The notes beneath the pieces were generated by a model. It saw only the letters and a program-made list of their open reading frames with translations, was not told the DNA's origin and made no database searches. Source: Algibacillus agarilyticus (lineage in GTDB: Bacteria; Pseudomonadota; Gammaproteobacteria; Enterobacterales; Alteromonadaceae). Taken from it: 64,000 bases of DNA. The stretch spans positions 1-64,000 of the forward strand of contig NZ_QMED01000019.1 of assembly GCF_003286125.1 (NCBI RefSeq). The letters run 5' to 3'. How positions within the stretch are numbered: position 1 is the stretch's first letter; each line of letters begins with the position of its first letter. Below are positions 19,331-27,702 of this stretch, piece by piece. Position numbers and translations under genes: made by a program.

Positions 19331-20144
19331 GTTTAACCCCGTTTAAAAATGCTGAGCCTTTTTGATAAAGCTTAACGCCAGAAAACATACGCCCTTTTGA
19401 ACCACAAAAATCGGTTAAGTATTGCGATAAACGCGTTAATAACTGGCTCTCTGGCAATTGATTTAATTCTAAATAAACGCCTTGTCGCGTGATACGACAA
19501 CGAATAACAGGAATGTTCGGTAATAAATTTTGCGTTTTAACTTCAACTTCGTCTATAAACGCTAAATCTTCAGGTTTAATACTGATACCCGTTTCAACCC
19601 GACTTGCTAAGCAAGGTTGAGCTGGCAACGATTCAATCTCGCTTAACCCTTCCCGTTTAGCTATTTGGTATATTTCAGCTTTAGTTATACCCACTTCAAC
19701 ATAAGGATGAACAACATGCTGCTTTTTAGCCGCTTCTAAACCTGGGCGATAATCAGCTAAATCATCGATATTCGTGCCAGAAAAAATAGGGCCAGGCGCA
19801 TGCTCTGATATACGCTGATACAAATTAGATTTGCAAAAAAAACAACGATTAGCGGGATTTTTTAAATAATCAGGGTCATTAAATTCTTGTGCATCCACCA
19901 CTTTTAATTGCCAACCATACTGGCGAGCATGCGCTTTAACGCGCTTCATCGCCGCTTCAGGTACCGCAGGTGAATAAGCATGTAAAACTTGCACATTCGC
20001 TTGTGAATAACGGTTAGCTAAATAAGCCAATAGCAGGCTATCTATACCACCACTAACTGCAATCGAGAATCCAGAATATTGTTCAAAAAAAGCAATTAGC
20101 TGCTCCACTTTATGATTGAGATTAGGCATCGTCGTTTTCATCAT
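19323..20144 (-). CDS. larE: LarE, NPN cofactor sulfur transferase
   Basis: Adds sulfur to the pyridinium dicarboxylate to give the dithiocarboxylate NPN precursor. 273 residues. PP-loop ATP-binding motif SGGIDS at 31-36; N-type ATP pyrophosphatase domain. Three cysteines are well placed: Cys101 and Cys104 in NRCFFCKS and Cys178 in QPCLASR. LarE proteins with three such cysteines are known to use an iron-sulfur cluster, whereas the single-Cys type gives up its own cysteine sulfur, so this looks like the cluster type (inference). The ATG overlaps the larC stop as ATGA. Confidence 0.92.
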   Translation of the reverse strand: MMKTTMPNLNHKVEQLIAFFEQYSGFSIAVSGGIDSLLLAYLANRYSQANVQVLHAYSPAVPEAAMKRVKAHARQYGWQLKVVDAQEFNDPDYLKNPANRCFFCKSNLYQRISEHAPGPIFSGTNIDDLADYRPGLEAAKKQHVVHPYVEVGITKAEIYQIAKREGLSEIESLPAQPCLASRVETGISIKPEDLAFIDEVEVKTQNLLPNIPVIRCRITRQGVYLELNQLPESQLLTRLSQYLTDFCGSKGRMFSGVKLYQKGSAFLNGVKHA

Positions 20145-21529
20145 AATTTAGACTCGATAGTCATTTTTTTCGCACGGCGTTCAGCCAACGAAGGAATTTG
20201 GGTTAGTTCATCATGCTCAATTTTAGTTGTTGTTTGATTATTTGGCCGAGTGACCACTTTAAAGCGGGTATCATTTTCGCATACATATTCACGCGGCAAG
20301 CATTGGCGATTTTCAATGCGCCAGCGTAAACCGATAGTAGAGGTTTGAATAAAGCACTGTTCAATCACTTTTTTATATTCTTTAACCGATGATAAAATCG
20401 TTAAAATTTCAACCGGACGATTCTTTTTACCACGAGCTGTTAAGCTCGTCACATCAATAACCCCCGTGACTAAACGTAAGTTATCAATGGCTAAGCCAAG
20501 TTCTTCACCTGTCATATCATCAACATCTAATTGTATATTAACAATCGTTTCGTGTTCTGCTTGCTCATGCGTTTTTTGTTCTGGTTGTTTAAAGACCAAC
20601 ACGCGTAACATATTAGGCATATTGGCAAATACTTTAGTACCCAGCCCGTAGCCTGTTGTTTCTAACTCGCCAGTAGGTTGAACCGTTTGCGCTTGAATAT
20701 TTTTAATATAACGCAAAATAGCAGCCCCCGTCGGCGTGATCCGCTCACCTTTTATACCATCATCAACAAATTCAAACCCTTTAAGGATCTCTGCGGTCGC
20801 AGGTGCCGGAACGGGGATTAATCCATGCTGTGTTTGTACTAACCCTCCACCGATTGGCAGCTTTGATATGCTCCATGAAGTGGTCGAAAAATGCGCTAAA
20901 ATAACGGCACTGGCGACAACATCCATTAAAGAATCCCAATCGGCTAGTTCATGAAAATGAACATCATCTAATGTTTTACCATGAATTTTAGCTTCGGCTA
21001 CCGCAATAATAGTAAGTAAATCAATCGCAATATGACAAACGGTTTTGGATAAATCACTGGCTAACAAGAGCTCGCATAAATAACGGTAAGTCGTATGGGC
21101 ATGATGCGAGTGAGCCTCAGCACTTTCTTCATGTGTATGTTCATGATCGTGAGTGTGTTCATGATCATGTGAATGATGATCATGTGTACTTTTATGCAGA
21201 TGCGTATGTTCATTTGAATGATCATGTTGAGGCTGAGTACGTGCTTGCAACGGATTCAAATACGTAATTTTTAGCGTTTCATCAACATGTGAAATAGCCT
21301 CTTTTAATGGTTTTTTTTGTCGTAATTCAAAGCGTAAACCACTAATACCAGAGTTTAAGCCTTTATAAAGCTTAGGCGTGCCTGCATGGCTAGGCAATAC
21401 GCAGGCTAAAGCCTGCATAACATCAGGTTGCAAGTTTTTAAATGCATCAAGCATCGACGCGATAAACATATCACCGGCTATCCCACCCGCGACATCAAGA
21501 TGAAGATGCGAAACAGTTGCTAATGACAT
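20141..21529 (-). CDS. larC: LarC, nickel insertion protein for NPN cofactor
   Basis: CTP-dependent nickel insertase completing the NPN cofactor. 462 residues in one uninterrupted frame; in Lactiplantibacillus plantarum the same protein needs a frameshift between larC1 and larC2. The N-terminus has HLDVAGGIAGDMFIASMLDA, the family start. A long His/Asp-rich stretch at about residues 95-145 (repeats of HDHEHTHDHEHTH) probably binds or stores nickel. Then VHFHELADWDSLMDVV and GLVQTQHGLIPVPAPATAEI, conserved in the family. The C-terminal domain (from about 315) has VDDMTGEELGLAIDNLR. Confidence 0.94.
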   Translation of the reverse strand: MSLATVSHLHLDVAGGIAGDMFIASMLDAFKNLQPDVMQALACVLPSHAGTPKLYKGLNSGISGLRFELRQKKPLKEAISHVDETLKITYLNPLQARTQPQHDHSNEHTHLHKSTHDHHSHDHEHTHDHEHTHEESAEAHSHHAHTTYRYLCELLLASDLSKTVCHIAIDLLTIIAVAEAKIHGKTLDDVHFHELADWDSLMDVVASAVILAHFSTTSWSISKLPIGGGLVQTQHGLIPVPAPATAEILKGFEFVDDGIKGERITPTGAAILRYIKNIQAQTVQPTGELETTGYGLGTKVFANMPNMLRVLVFKQPEQKTHEQAEHETIVNIQLDVDDMTGEELGLAIDNLRLVTGVIDVTSLTARGKKNRPVEILTILSSVKEYKKVIEQCFIQTSTIGLRWRIENRQCLPREYVCENDTRFKVVTRPNNQTTTKIEHDELTQIPSLAERRAKKMTIESKL

Positions 21530-21628
21530 ATTTATAACTCCACAAACCTAATTAAAACTAAATATAAAAACAGTGACTAAGCTAGTCTACTCAAGTCATC
21601 AGGGTAACATTAAAGGCAGGCTAAATGT

Positions 21629-22921
21629 TTAAGCATCGCCTTTAAAACTACTCTTGGTTGCCCACAAACCGAGTGCGGGATTACTCACATAAAAAATTTC
21701 TTCACCATCAGGCATTGTGTTCCAGCCGTCTTTTAATGTTTCAATTGGGTATTGCTTAACGGCTTCGTTGTAATGACGGTATTGATAATTAACCGACTCT
21801 ATCTCTTCTTTGCTCACGGCGTCATCAGGACAATAAGTCACACTAAAGCGACCGTCTGTTGTACCGTGAATTAAATGAGCCGCCGCCGATAAATTATTAG
21901 CTAACTGCTCATTATGCTTAATCGCTTCAAGCGTATCATCGGTACTGTTATAGCCAAATTTGCGGATCAGACCGTCGATTTCTTCATCTTCACCAAAACG
22001 CTTAAGACCGGGAGCCAGTACAATTAATTCACCACCGTCAGCTATCGCCATGCGCGTGCGATAAATCGATTTATTACCTAACCAAGTTGTTTTAAATTCG
22101 TGAGGCTCTAAGTAGACAATGGCTTTTTGAATTGGCTTATCTAATAAGTTTAAATTAAGTTCTTGGCTTAATTCACAGGCGGCTTCATAAGTGACTTGTT
22201 CATTACCACAAAACACGCCATTCAAATTCATTTTATTTTCGCCTTGCTGCAACACGGTTAAAATAAATTCAAACGGAAGATGGCGTAAAAAAGTATCAAA
22301 CCCTTCATTTAACACTTTACGCACAGGGCTAGATGTTCGCCCCATGATACGCTCCATGCCATAAACCGCACCTAAAAAGTGAGACTTATGAATAGTATCT
22401 GACCCGCCGACACCCACTAAAACATTTTTAGTGTAATTAGCCATACCAATGACTTCGTGCGGAACAATTTGACCAACCGAGATAATTAAATCCCATTGTT
22501 CTTCAAGTAACACTTTATTGACAGCGACTTCAAGTGATGCGTCGAGTTTGCCCTCTGAAAGCTCATTTAAGCGCTCACGGGGTACTTCGCCTAAGCGCAC
22601 AACATCATTGCGCCAATGATGAGCTAAAAACGCGTCTTTTGGAATATCCGTACCAAACATACGGTCAATCTCTTCATCATTCATGGGGTCATGTGTGCCT
22701 AAAGCTGGCATCAAAAATACGTCAGCTCGAAGTGATAACACTTGATAAAGATAATTTGAAATAAAACCGGCTTTAGAATAAAAACGAGTCGCATCAGGTG
22801 GCAAAATTAAAATACGTTTAGCCGTTTGTGCTTTTTCGGCAATAAATTGATCCAATAAAGCAATCAATTCTTCGTCACTAAAACCCGCACCTTCTTTAAT
22901 CGAATGAATAGGATAAGTCAT
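21629..22921 (-). CDS. LarA-family nickel-pincer racemase/epimerase, probable gluconate/mannonate 2-epimerase
   Basis: 430 residues of the DUF2088/LarA family. The residues known from L. plantarum lactate racemase have counterparts: His77 in ALGTHDPM, His155 in QIVPHEVIG, Lys165 (pincer tether) exactly 10 residues on and His181 (nickel ligand) 26 residues on, the same spacing as His174, Lys184 and His200. It therefore should hold NPN-Ni and invert an alpha-hydroxyacid at C2. Work on LarA homologues has reported members acting on gluconate besides lactate and malate. Here the gene ends upstream of larC, starts 2 bases after gluconate kinase, and lies beside uronate isomerase and mannonate oxidoreductase. 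That makes mannonate/gluconate interconversion the best guess; lactate racemase is the alternative. Confidence 0.85.
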   Translation of the reverse strand: MTYPIHSIKEGAGFSDEELIALLDQFIAEKAQTAKRILILPPDATRFYSKAGFISNYLYQVLSLRADVFLMPALGTHDPMNDEEIDRMFGTDIPKDAFLAHHWRNDVVRLGEVPRERLNELSEGKLDASLEVAVNKVLLEEQWDLIISVGQIVPHEVIGMANYTKNVLVGVGGSDTIHKSHFLGAVYGMERIMGRTSSPVRKVLNEGFDTFLRHLPFEFILTVLQQGENKMNLNGVFCGNEQVTYEAACELSQELNLNLLDKPIQKAIVYLEPHEFKTTWLGNKSIYRTRMAIADGGELIVLAPGLKRFGEDEEIDGLIRKFGYNSTDDTLEAIKHNEQLANNLSAAAHLIHGTTDGRFSVTYCPDDAVSKEEIESVNYQYRHYNEAVKQYPIETLKDGWNTMPDGEEIFYVSNPALGLWATKSSFKGDA

Positions 22922-22923
22922 TA

Positions 22924-23403
22924 TTATATCGCCTTAACAATTTGAGTAACGATGCCATCTACTGTGTTATCGATTGAAACAACCAATGCATCATCTGGTT
23001 CTTCTAACGTATTTAACTGGCTATCCAATAATCCAGTTGCCATAAAATGGTTCTTACGGCCCTCTAAACGAGCAGTTAATAAAGCCTTTGAACCTTGTAA
23101 GTATACAAACTGCACAACATTGGTTGTGGTTGATGTTAACAGATCACGATATTGTTGCTTAAGTGCAGAACAGGCTAATACAGCAGGTCCTTGATTATGC
23201 CATGAATTAATACGTTCAGCTAAACCAAGCAACCAAGGCCGACGATCATCATCATTGAGCGCAATGCCATTCGACATTTTTTCAATGTTATTTTCACTAT
23301 GATAATCATCTGCATCATAAAAGGGTGCTTGAAGTCGTTCAGCCAACAATTGGCCTACCGACGACTTACCGCAACCACTTACACCCATCACTATATATAC
23401 CAT
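22924..23403 (-). CDS. gntK: Gluconate kinase
   Basis: Phosphorylates D-gluconate to 6-phosphogluconate. 159 residues, normal for GntK. Walker A GVSGCGKSS at 7-15, then the family block FYDADDYHSENNIEKMSNGI and DDDRRPWL, and ACSALKQQYRDLL. It is transcribed just ahead of the LarA-type gene with a 2-base gap and shares a row with gnd, which uses its product. Confidence 0.94.
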   Translation of the reverse strand: MVYIVMGVSGCGKSSVGQLLAERLQAPFYDADDYHSENNIEKMSNGIALNDDDRRPWLLGLAERINSWHNQGPAVLACSALKQQYRDLLTSTTTNVVQFVYLQGSKALLTARLEGRKNHFMATGLLDSQLNTLEEPDDALVVSIDNTVDGIVTQIVKAI

Positions 23404-23510
23404 TTTTTGTCCTAACTTAACTAATACCGCTTAAACTTAACCTAACCTTCAAGTGAATATAAACGTCTTGAAATACGAAGTTCAATTAACCTGACTAACT
23501 TGCCATTAAA

Positions 23511-24950
23511 TTATGACAGCAAGCTGTTTTCATACCCTTCTTTTGCTAAACGATAAGTTAGATCATGTGCCAATGAAAATGCATGTTCTTCTGTCATGCG
23601 GTGTTCACACACTAACTGCGCTAAAAAACGACAATCAATTCGGCGTGCCACATCATGACGGGCCGGAATAGATAAAAAGGCGCGAGTATCATCGTTAAAC
23701 CCAACCGTGTTATAAAAACCGCCTGTTTCTGTCATTTGATTACGGAAGCGCAACATACCTTCTGGTGAATCATGGAACCACCACGCTGGCCCTAATTTTA
23801 AACACGGATAATGACCGGCTAGTGGGGCGAGCTCTCGACTATAGGTTGTTTCATCTAACGTGAACAAAATAATGCGTAAATTCTTTTCATTACCAAAACG
23901 ATTTAATAGTGGACGTAAATTAGTAATAAATTCTGTAGCTAATGGTAGATCGCTGCCTTTATCGGCACCAAATGCATTAAATAAAGGTTGGTTATGATTA
24001 CGAAAACAGCCTGAATGTATTTGCATCACCATGCCATCTTCAACGCTCATCTTAGCCATTTCAGTTAACATTTGGCCACGAAACAATTCATGGTCTTGTT
24101 CGTTACTCGCACGCTGCAAAATTTTATTAAATAAAGCATTACACTCACCCAGCGATAAATCAGCGGTGAAAGGCGTTGGGTGTCCGTGATCTGTTGCAGT
24201 CGCACCATGTTCACGAAAAAAAGCACGACGTGCTTTTAAGGCATTAAGGTAACCCGCCCAAGATTCGGTATTTTCTTGAGTTTGCTGCCCCATGAGTTGC
24301 ACATTAGCTAAAAATTTAGGATTACTCGGGTCAACAACATCATCTGGCCTAAACGTAGTGATAACCGTACTTTCAAGCCCTGTGCCTTTTAATTTGGCGT
24401 GGTGTTCGAGTGTATCGGTTGCACCTTCAGTGGTTGCAATAAGCTCAATATTAAAACGCTTTAACAAGGCACGCGGTTTAAACGCATCCGTTTGTAATGT
24501 TTGATTAATCGCATGATAAATGGTGTCGGCGTTATCTAAATTTAGCTCAATATCAAAACCAAACACTTCGCATAAAACAAAGTCCATCCACATTCGTGAT
24601 GGCGTACCGTGATACAAATGATAGTTTTTAGCAAACAAACGCCAAATTTTTAAATTATCCGCTTCAGTTTGCACACCATCTACGCGGCGTATACCAAGTT
24701 CATCTAATGTAATACCTTGGCTGTAAAGCATTCTAAAAACATAGTGATCAGGAATAATCAATAACTGCGTCGCATTTTCAAAACAAGTATCATCAGCAAA
24801 CCAACTTGGATCGGTATGCCCATGTGGACTCACAATGGGTAAGTCTTTAATTGAAGCGTATAACTCACGACTGATTGCACGTTCACTTTCGTTTGCACTA
24901 AATAAACGATCAGCATGCAATGTATAAGGGCGATTTGATTGGCTCATCAT
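23511..24950 (-). CDS. uxaC: Uronate isomerase
   Basis: Converts D-glucuronate to D-fructuronate (and D-galacturonate to D-tagaturonate). 479 residues, close to the family's 470. An amidohydrolase-like barrel with metal-site His43 and His45 in IVSPHGHTDPSWF. Other family blocks are VLCEVFGFDIELN, MVMQIHSGCFRNHN, and RRIDCRFLAQLVCEHRM near the C-terminus. It lies between an orphan binding-protein gene and gntK. Confidence 0.95.
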   Translation of the reverse strand: MMSQSNRPYTLHADRLFSANESERAISRELYASIKDLPIVSPHGHTDPSWFADDTCFENATQLLIIPDHYVFRMLYSQGITLDELGIRRVDGVQTEADNLKIWRLFAKNYHLYHGTPSRMWMDFVLCEVFGFDIELNLDNADTIYHAINQTLQTDAFKPRALLKRFNIELIATTEGATDTLEHHAKLKGTGLESTVITTFRPDDVVDPSNPKFLANVQLMGQQTQENTESWAGYLNALKARRAFFREHGATATDHGHPTPFTADLSLGECNALFNKILQRASNEQDHELFRGQMLTEMAKMSVEDGMVMQIHSGCFRNHNQPLFNAFGADKGSDLPLATEFITNLRPLLNRFGNEKNLRIILFTLDETTYSRELAPLAGHYPCLKLGPAWWFHDSPEGMLRFRNQMTETGGFYNTVGFNDDTRAFLSIPARHDVARRIDCRFLAQLVCEHRMTEEHAFSLAHDLTYRLAKEGYENSLLS

Positions 24951-24997
24951 GACCTCTAAATTAAAAAAATGTGTGTTTTAGACATTAAAATCTCAAG

Positions 24998-25849
24998 TTA
25001 AATATTGTCTACCGACAACCAAAGTTCATCACGCTCTAACGGAGTGTTAGACGGTAAATCAGGATTTGAAATTCTAAAAATTTTACGCTCTTTTATTTGT
25101 GAGCGCTGTAATACGGTTTGAATTAACGGATGACCATAAAAAAATTCATCAAAACGGCCATCTGCAATTGCAGCTTCTAACTTGGTTTCAATTACGCTAG
25201 CCAAGCTTATATTTTCGGGTGACACAAATAAGTATAAGGCTAATGGATACACGAGCATTAACCGTTTCTCGATGGTTAAGTTGAGTTCTGGCCTTGCCTG
25301 AACTTCTGAAAAAGGTTCGTGTAACGCACGTGGAAAATAATCAAAACGATCTCCCTCAAGCATAGGAAATAAATTCGGATATTTTAAGGTGGTGACAACA
25401 TCAAAACCGGCGTTTTTTAATATTTTAGTATCAGACCAAGTCACACCTTGCCCTGCTTTTAAATTTTGTAAAGCAGACAGTGTATTGACCTGATCAAATT
25501 TAGCTTGCGCGCCTTTTTTAATAATAAAGATGCGATGCCCTAACAAACCTTTCAAAATAGGAATTCGGATAGGCAGCAAATCATCTTCAAGTGATTGACT
25601 CGTACCAAAAGCAGCAACACTTAATGCACCGTTTTTTAATTCACTAATTTGACGGGATCCAGATAAATTTTGTGATATTGACTTCAGCTGAAAATTATCA
25701 TCATCTTTGAATAAAAACGTTAATACATCGATGTGGTACTGATCCTTTTCGGCTTCAGCCTGCACATGATAAATCGTTTCTTTTGCTTGCATAACAAGAG
25801 GTGTAATCATTAACAAAACCGAAAAAAACAAAATAAATAGTTTATTCAT
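24998..25849 (-). CDS. Periplasmic solute-binding-like protein, orphan (paralogue of 33173-34258)
   Basis: 283 residues with a clear Sec signal (LFILFFSVLLMITPLVMQAK-ET). The rest resembles type 2 periplasmic solute-binding domains: IRIPILKGLLGHRIFIIKKG, then a lobe-crossing LQNLKAGQGVTWSD and MLEGDRFDYFPRALHEPF. The same segments recur in the protein at 33173-34258 (IPIRRGIQGLRIFIVRQ; MLAKDRFLTFNRGINEAY). No ABC or TRAP membrane gene is nearby, so uptake by a standard transporter is doubtful. It may sense or deliver a uronate or oligosaccharide in the periplasm. It sits between uxuB and uxaC, with gaps of about 40-50 bases, so it is probably cotranscribed. Confidence 0.75.
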   Translation of the reverse strand: MNKLFILFFSVLLMITPLVMQAKETIYHVQAEAEKDQYHIDVLTFLFKDDDNFQLKSISQNLSGSRQISELKNGALSVAAFGTSQSLEDDLLPIRIPILKGLLGHRIFIIKKGAQAKFDQVNTLSALQNLKAGQGVTWSDTKILKNAGFDVVTTLKYPNLFPMLEGDRFDYFPRALHEPFSEVQARPELNLTIEKRLMLVYPLALYLFVSPENISLASVIETKLEAAIADGRFDEFFYGHPLIQTVLQRSQIKERKIFRISNPDLPSNTPLERDELWLSVDNI

Positions 25850-25891
25850 GACGCCCCCTCTGGATTAAAAATAATGACCGTTAGCTTAAAC

Positions 25892-27364
25892 TTAAAGCTC
25901 AGCAAAAATTGATACATCAAAGCCATTTACAAAACGTGAATAACGCGCGGTTAATGTTTGAATAAAAGTCTCGTTACGCATTAATTCAACATTAAAAAGG
26001 CCGTTAATGTTGATAAATATGGCGATATCATGCTCTGCATCACCATTAAACAAATTAACCGCCGCTAACAAATCATCGGCACGTGGATCATTTAACGTTT
26101 CATTGGTTTTTGCTTTATTTTGTACAAACAAAATCCAAGCGCACACAACATCACATAAGGGTTCAATAGCGCGGTCTTGCGCTAAATTTTCAATTAAAGG
26201 CGTCACAATTCGAACCGGAATTTTTTGTGAGCCATCGCCTGCAATTTGCTCAAGCAAATGCGCTATTTTAGGATTTTTAAAACGATTCAAAATATCGTTC
26301 GCATATTGCTCTAAATTAAGCCCGGCGGGTGCTTTCAACGATGGAATAATACATTCGCTTAGTAAGTTAACTAAAAATTGTTCAAGTAACGGATTAGAAA
26401 CCGCTTCATAAACCGTTTTATGTCCAGCAAGCGATCCTGCATAAGCCAAAGTAGAATGCAGACCATTTAACACGCGTAATTTTGCATTTTCAAAAGCGGC
26501 AACATCTTTAGTAAAAATAACGCCTGCTTCTTCCCAAGCTGGGCGCTCATAGTCACCGACATCTTCAATAACCCACTGGTCAAAAGCCTCACGTTGCACT
26601 GGTGCACTATCAGAAAAATCAAGCTGTTGCTCAATGCTTTTCAGTGTTTCATCCGTTGTGCTTGGCGTAATACAATCAACCATGGTGTTCGGAAATAACG
26701 TGTTCGTTTCTATCCAATTAGCTAGCTCACTTGAAATACAAGCGGCAAATTGCACCACTGCTTGTTTTAAGCGAGTGCCATTATGCGGTAAATTATCGCA
26801 AGCAATAACATTAAAACTTGGCGAACCCGCTTTAAAACGTTGCAGCAAAGCGGCAACCAAAATGCCCACCGCACTTCGCGGTGCACTCAAATCGGTTAAA
26901 TCAGCTTGTATAGCCGGTAAATTTTTATCGAGTTCACCATTACTATCTAAGCAGTAACCTTTTTCAGTCACCGTTAACGTTACTAACTTTGTGTTTAAAT
27001 GAACGATAGCGTCAACCACACGTGTAATTTCATACTTAGCAACCAGTACATCTTGTAATGAGCCAATAATTTGAAATGACTCTTCTCGGTCACATATCGC
27101 AACGGTATATAAATAATCTTGTTCGGCAAGTTGCGCTTGCAGATCACGATTAGTGAATGCAATGCCGGTAATGCCCCATTTAGTCGATTGACTCGATAGG
27201 TTATTCGTTTTTTCAGTGAATAAGGCTTGATGAGAACGGTGAAAAGCCCCTAAACCTAAATGCACAATACCGTTGTTAAGCGTATTGCGGTCGAATTCAG
27301 GACACGTTAAACCTACAGTAGATGAGGTTTGTAATTGCGTAAGAGTAGATTTATTTAATTTCAC
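25892..27364 (-). CDS. uxuB: D-mannonate oxidoreductase (fructuronate reductase), mannitol dehydrogenase family
   Basis: Reduces D-fructuronate to D-mannonate with NADH. 490 residues, the family's length. N-terminal Rossmann start GIVHLGLGAFHRSHQALF, then CDNLPHNGTRLK and DQWVIEDVGDYERPAWEEAG, and a C-terminal domain with LRVLNGLHSTLAYAGSLAG and the conserved KIPVRIVTP. The start is GTG at 27364, preceded by AGGAAG. A tagaturonate reductase cannot be excluded by eye, but the UxuB form fits better. No mannonate dehydratase (UxuA) follows, which is the notable gap. An operator-like dyad lies 68 bases upstream. Confidence 0.9.
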   Translation of the reverse strand: MKLNKSTLTQLQTSSTVGLTCPEFDRNTLNNGIVHLGLGAFHRSHQALFTEKTNNLSSQSTKWGITGIAFTNRDLQAQLAEQDYLYTVAICDREESFQIIGSLQDVLVAKYEITRVVDAIVHLNTKLVTLTVTEKGYCLDSNGELDKNLPAIQADLTDLSAPRSAVGILVAALLQRFKAGSPSFNVIACDNLPHNGTRLKQAVVQFAACISSELANWIETNTLFPNTMVDCITPSTTDETLKSIEQQLDFSDSAPVQREAFDQWVIEDVGDYERPAWEEAGVIFTKDVAAFENAKLRVLNGLHSTLAYAGSLAGHKTVYEAVSNPLLEQFLVNLLSECIIPSLKAPAGLNLEQYANDILNRFKNPKIAHLLEQIAGDGSQKIPVRIVTPLIENLAQDRAIEPLCDVVCAWILFVQNKAKTNETLNDPRADDLLAAVNLFNGDAEHDIAIFININGLFNVELMRNETFIQTLTARYSRFVNGFDVSIFAEL

Positions 27365-27702
27365 GATTATCTTCCTAATTCAGCATTTGGGCATTAATAA
27401 TAAACAAACTAAGTATACCGACTTCCTAACTGTAAAGCTACCTTACCAGTTTGATTAAAAAAATATAGCCTGTATATAAAACAAACAATGTTATTACTCA
27501 TTTTCGCAATAACGATAATAAAAAGAGAGCATCCTTGCTCACACACAACACGCTTTGTGTTGTTCTAAACCGTCGTCATACCCAATTAAACATGCGTATC
27601 GTTAACGATTTAGACAACAGATTTGTTTACGAGCTTAAAGCATCTGCCTGAACATAAAATGTTAAGCTCTCATTTGCCATTCAATAGACTTAAAGCAACA
27701 CA
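27365..27702. other. Intergenic between GH88 and uxuB
   Basis: 338 bases without an ORF. Contents: the operator dyad at 27432-27446, a -10-like TATACT on the minus strand near 27412, a 7-bp hairpin ACAACAC-GCTTT-GTGTTGT at 27545-27563 and a palindrome ATCGTTAACGAT at 27598-27609. With its own operator, uxuB probably has its own promoter rather than relying only on read-through from GH88. Confidence 0.55.
27432..27446 (-). promoter_or_regulatory. Operator-like dyad upstream of uxuB
   Basis: On the minus strand GTAAGGTAGCTTTAC, flanked as AACTGGTAA...TTTACAGTT. It matches the GTAARR-NNN-YYTTAC pattern found before GH88 and the TonB receptor. The outer arms resemble FadR-type half-sites. Confidence 0.65.

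Noticed and set aside
21629-22921. Simple annotation of the LarA gene as lactate racemase
   Set aside because: The fold and cofactor residues fit, but no lactate dehydrogenase or lactate permease is nearby and the neighbours are uronate/gluconate genes. Kept only as an alternative.
24998-25849. ABC transporter operon for uronate uptake
   Set aside because: Only a binding-protein-like gene is present; no permease or ATPase gene accompanies it.
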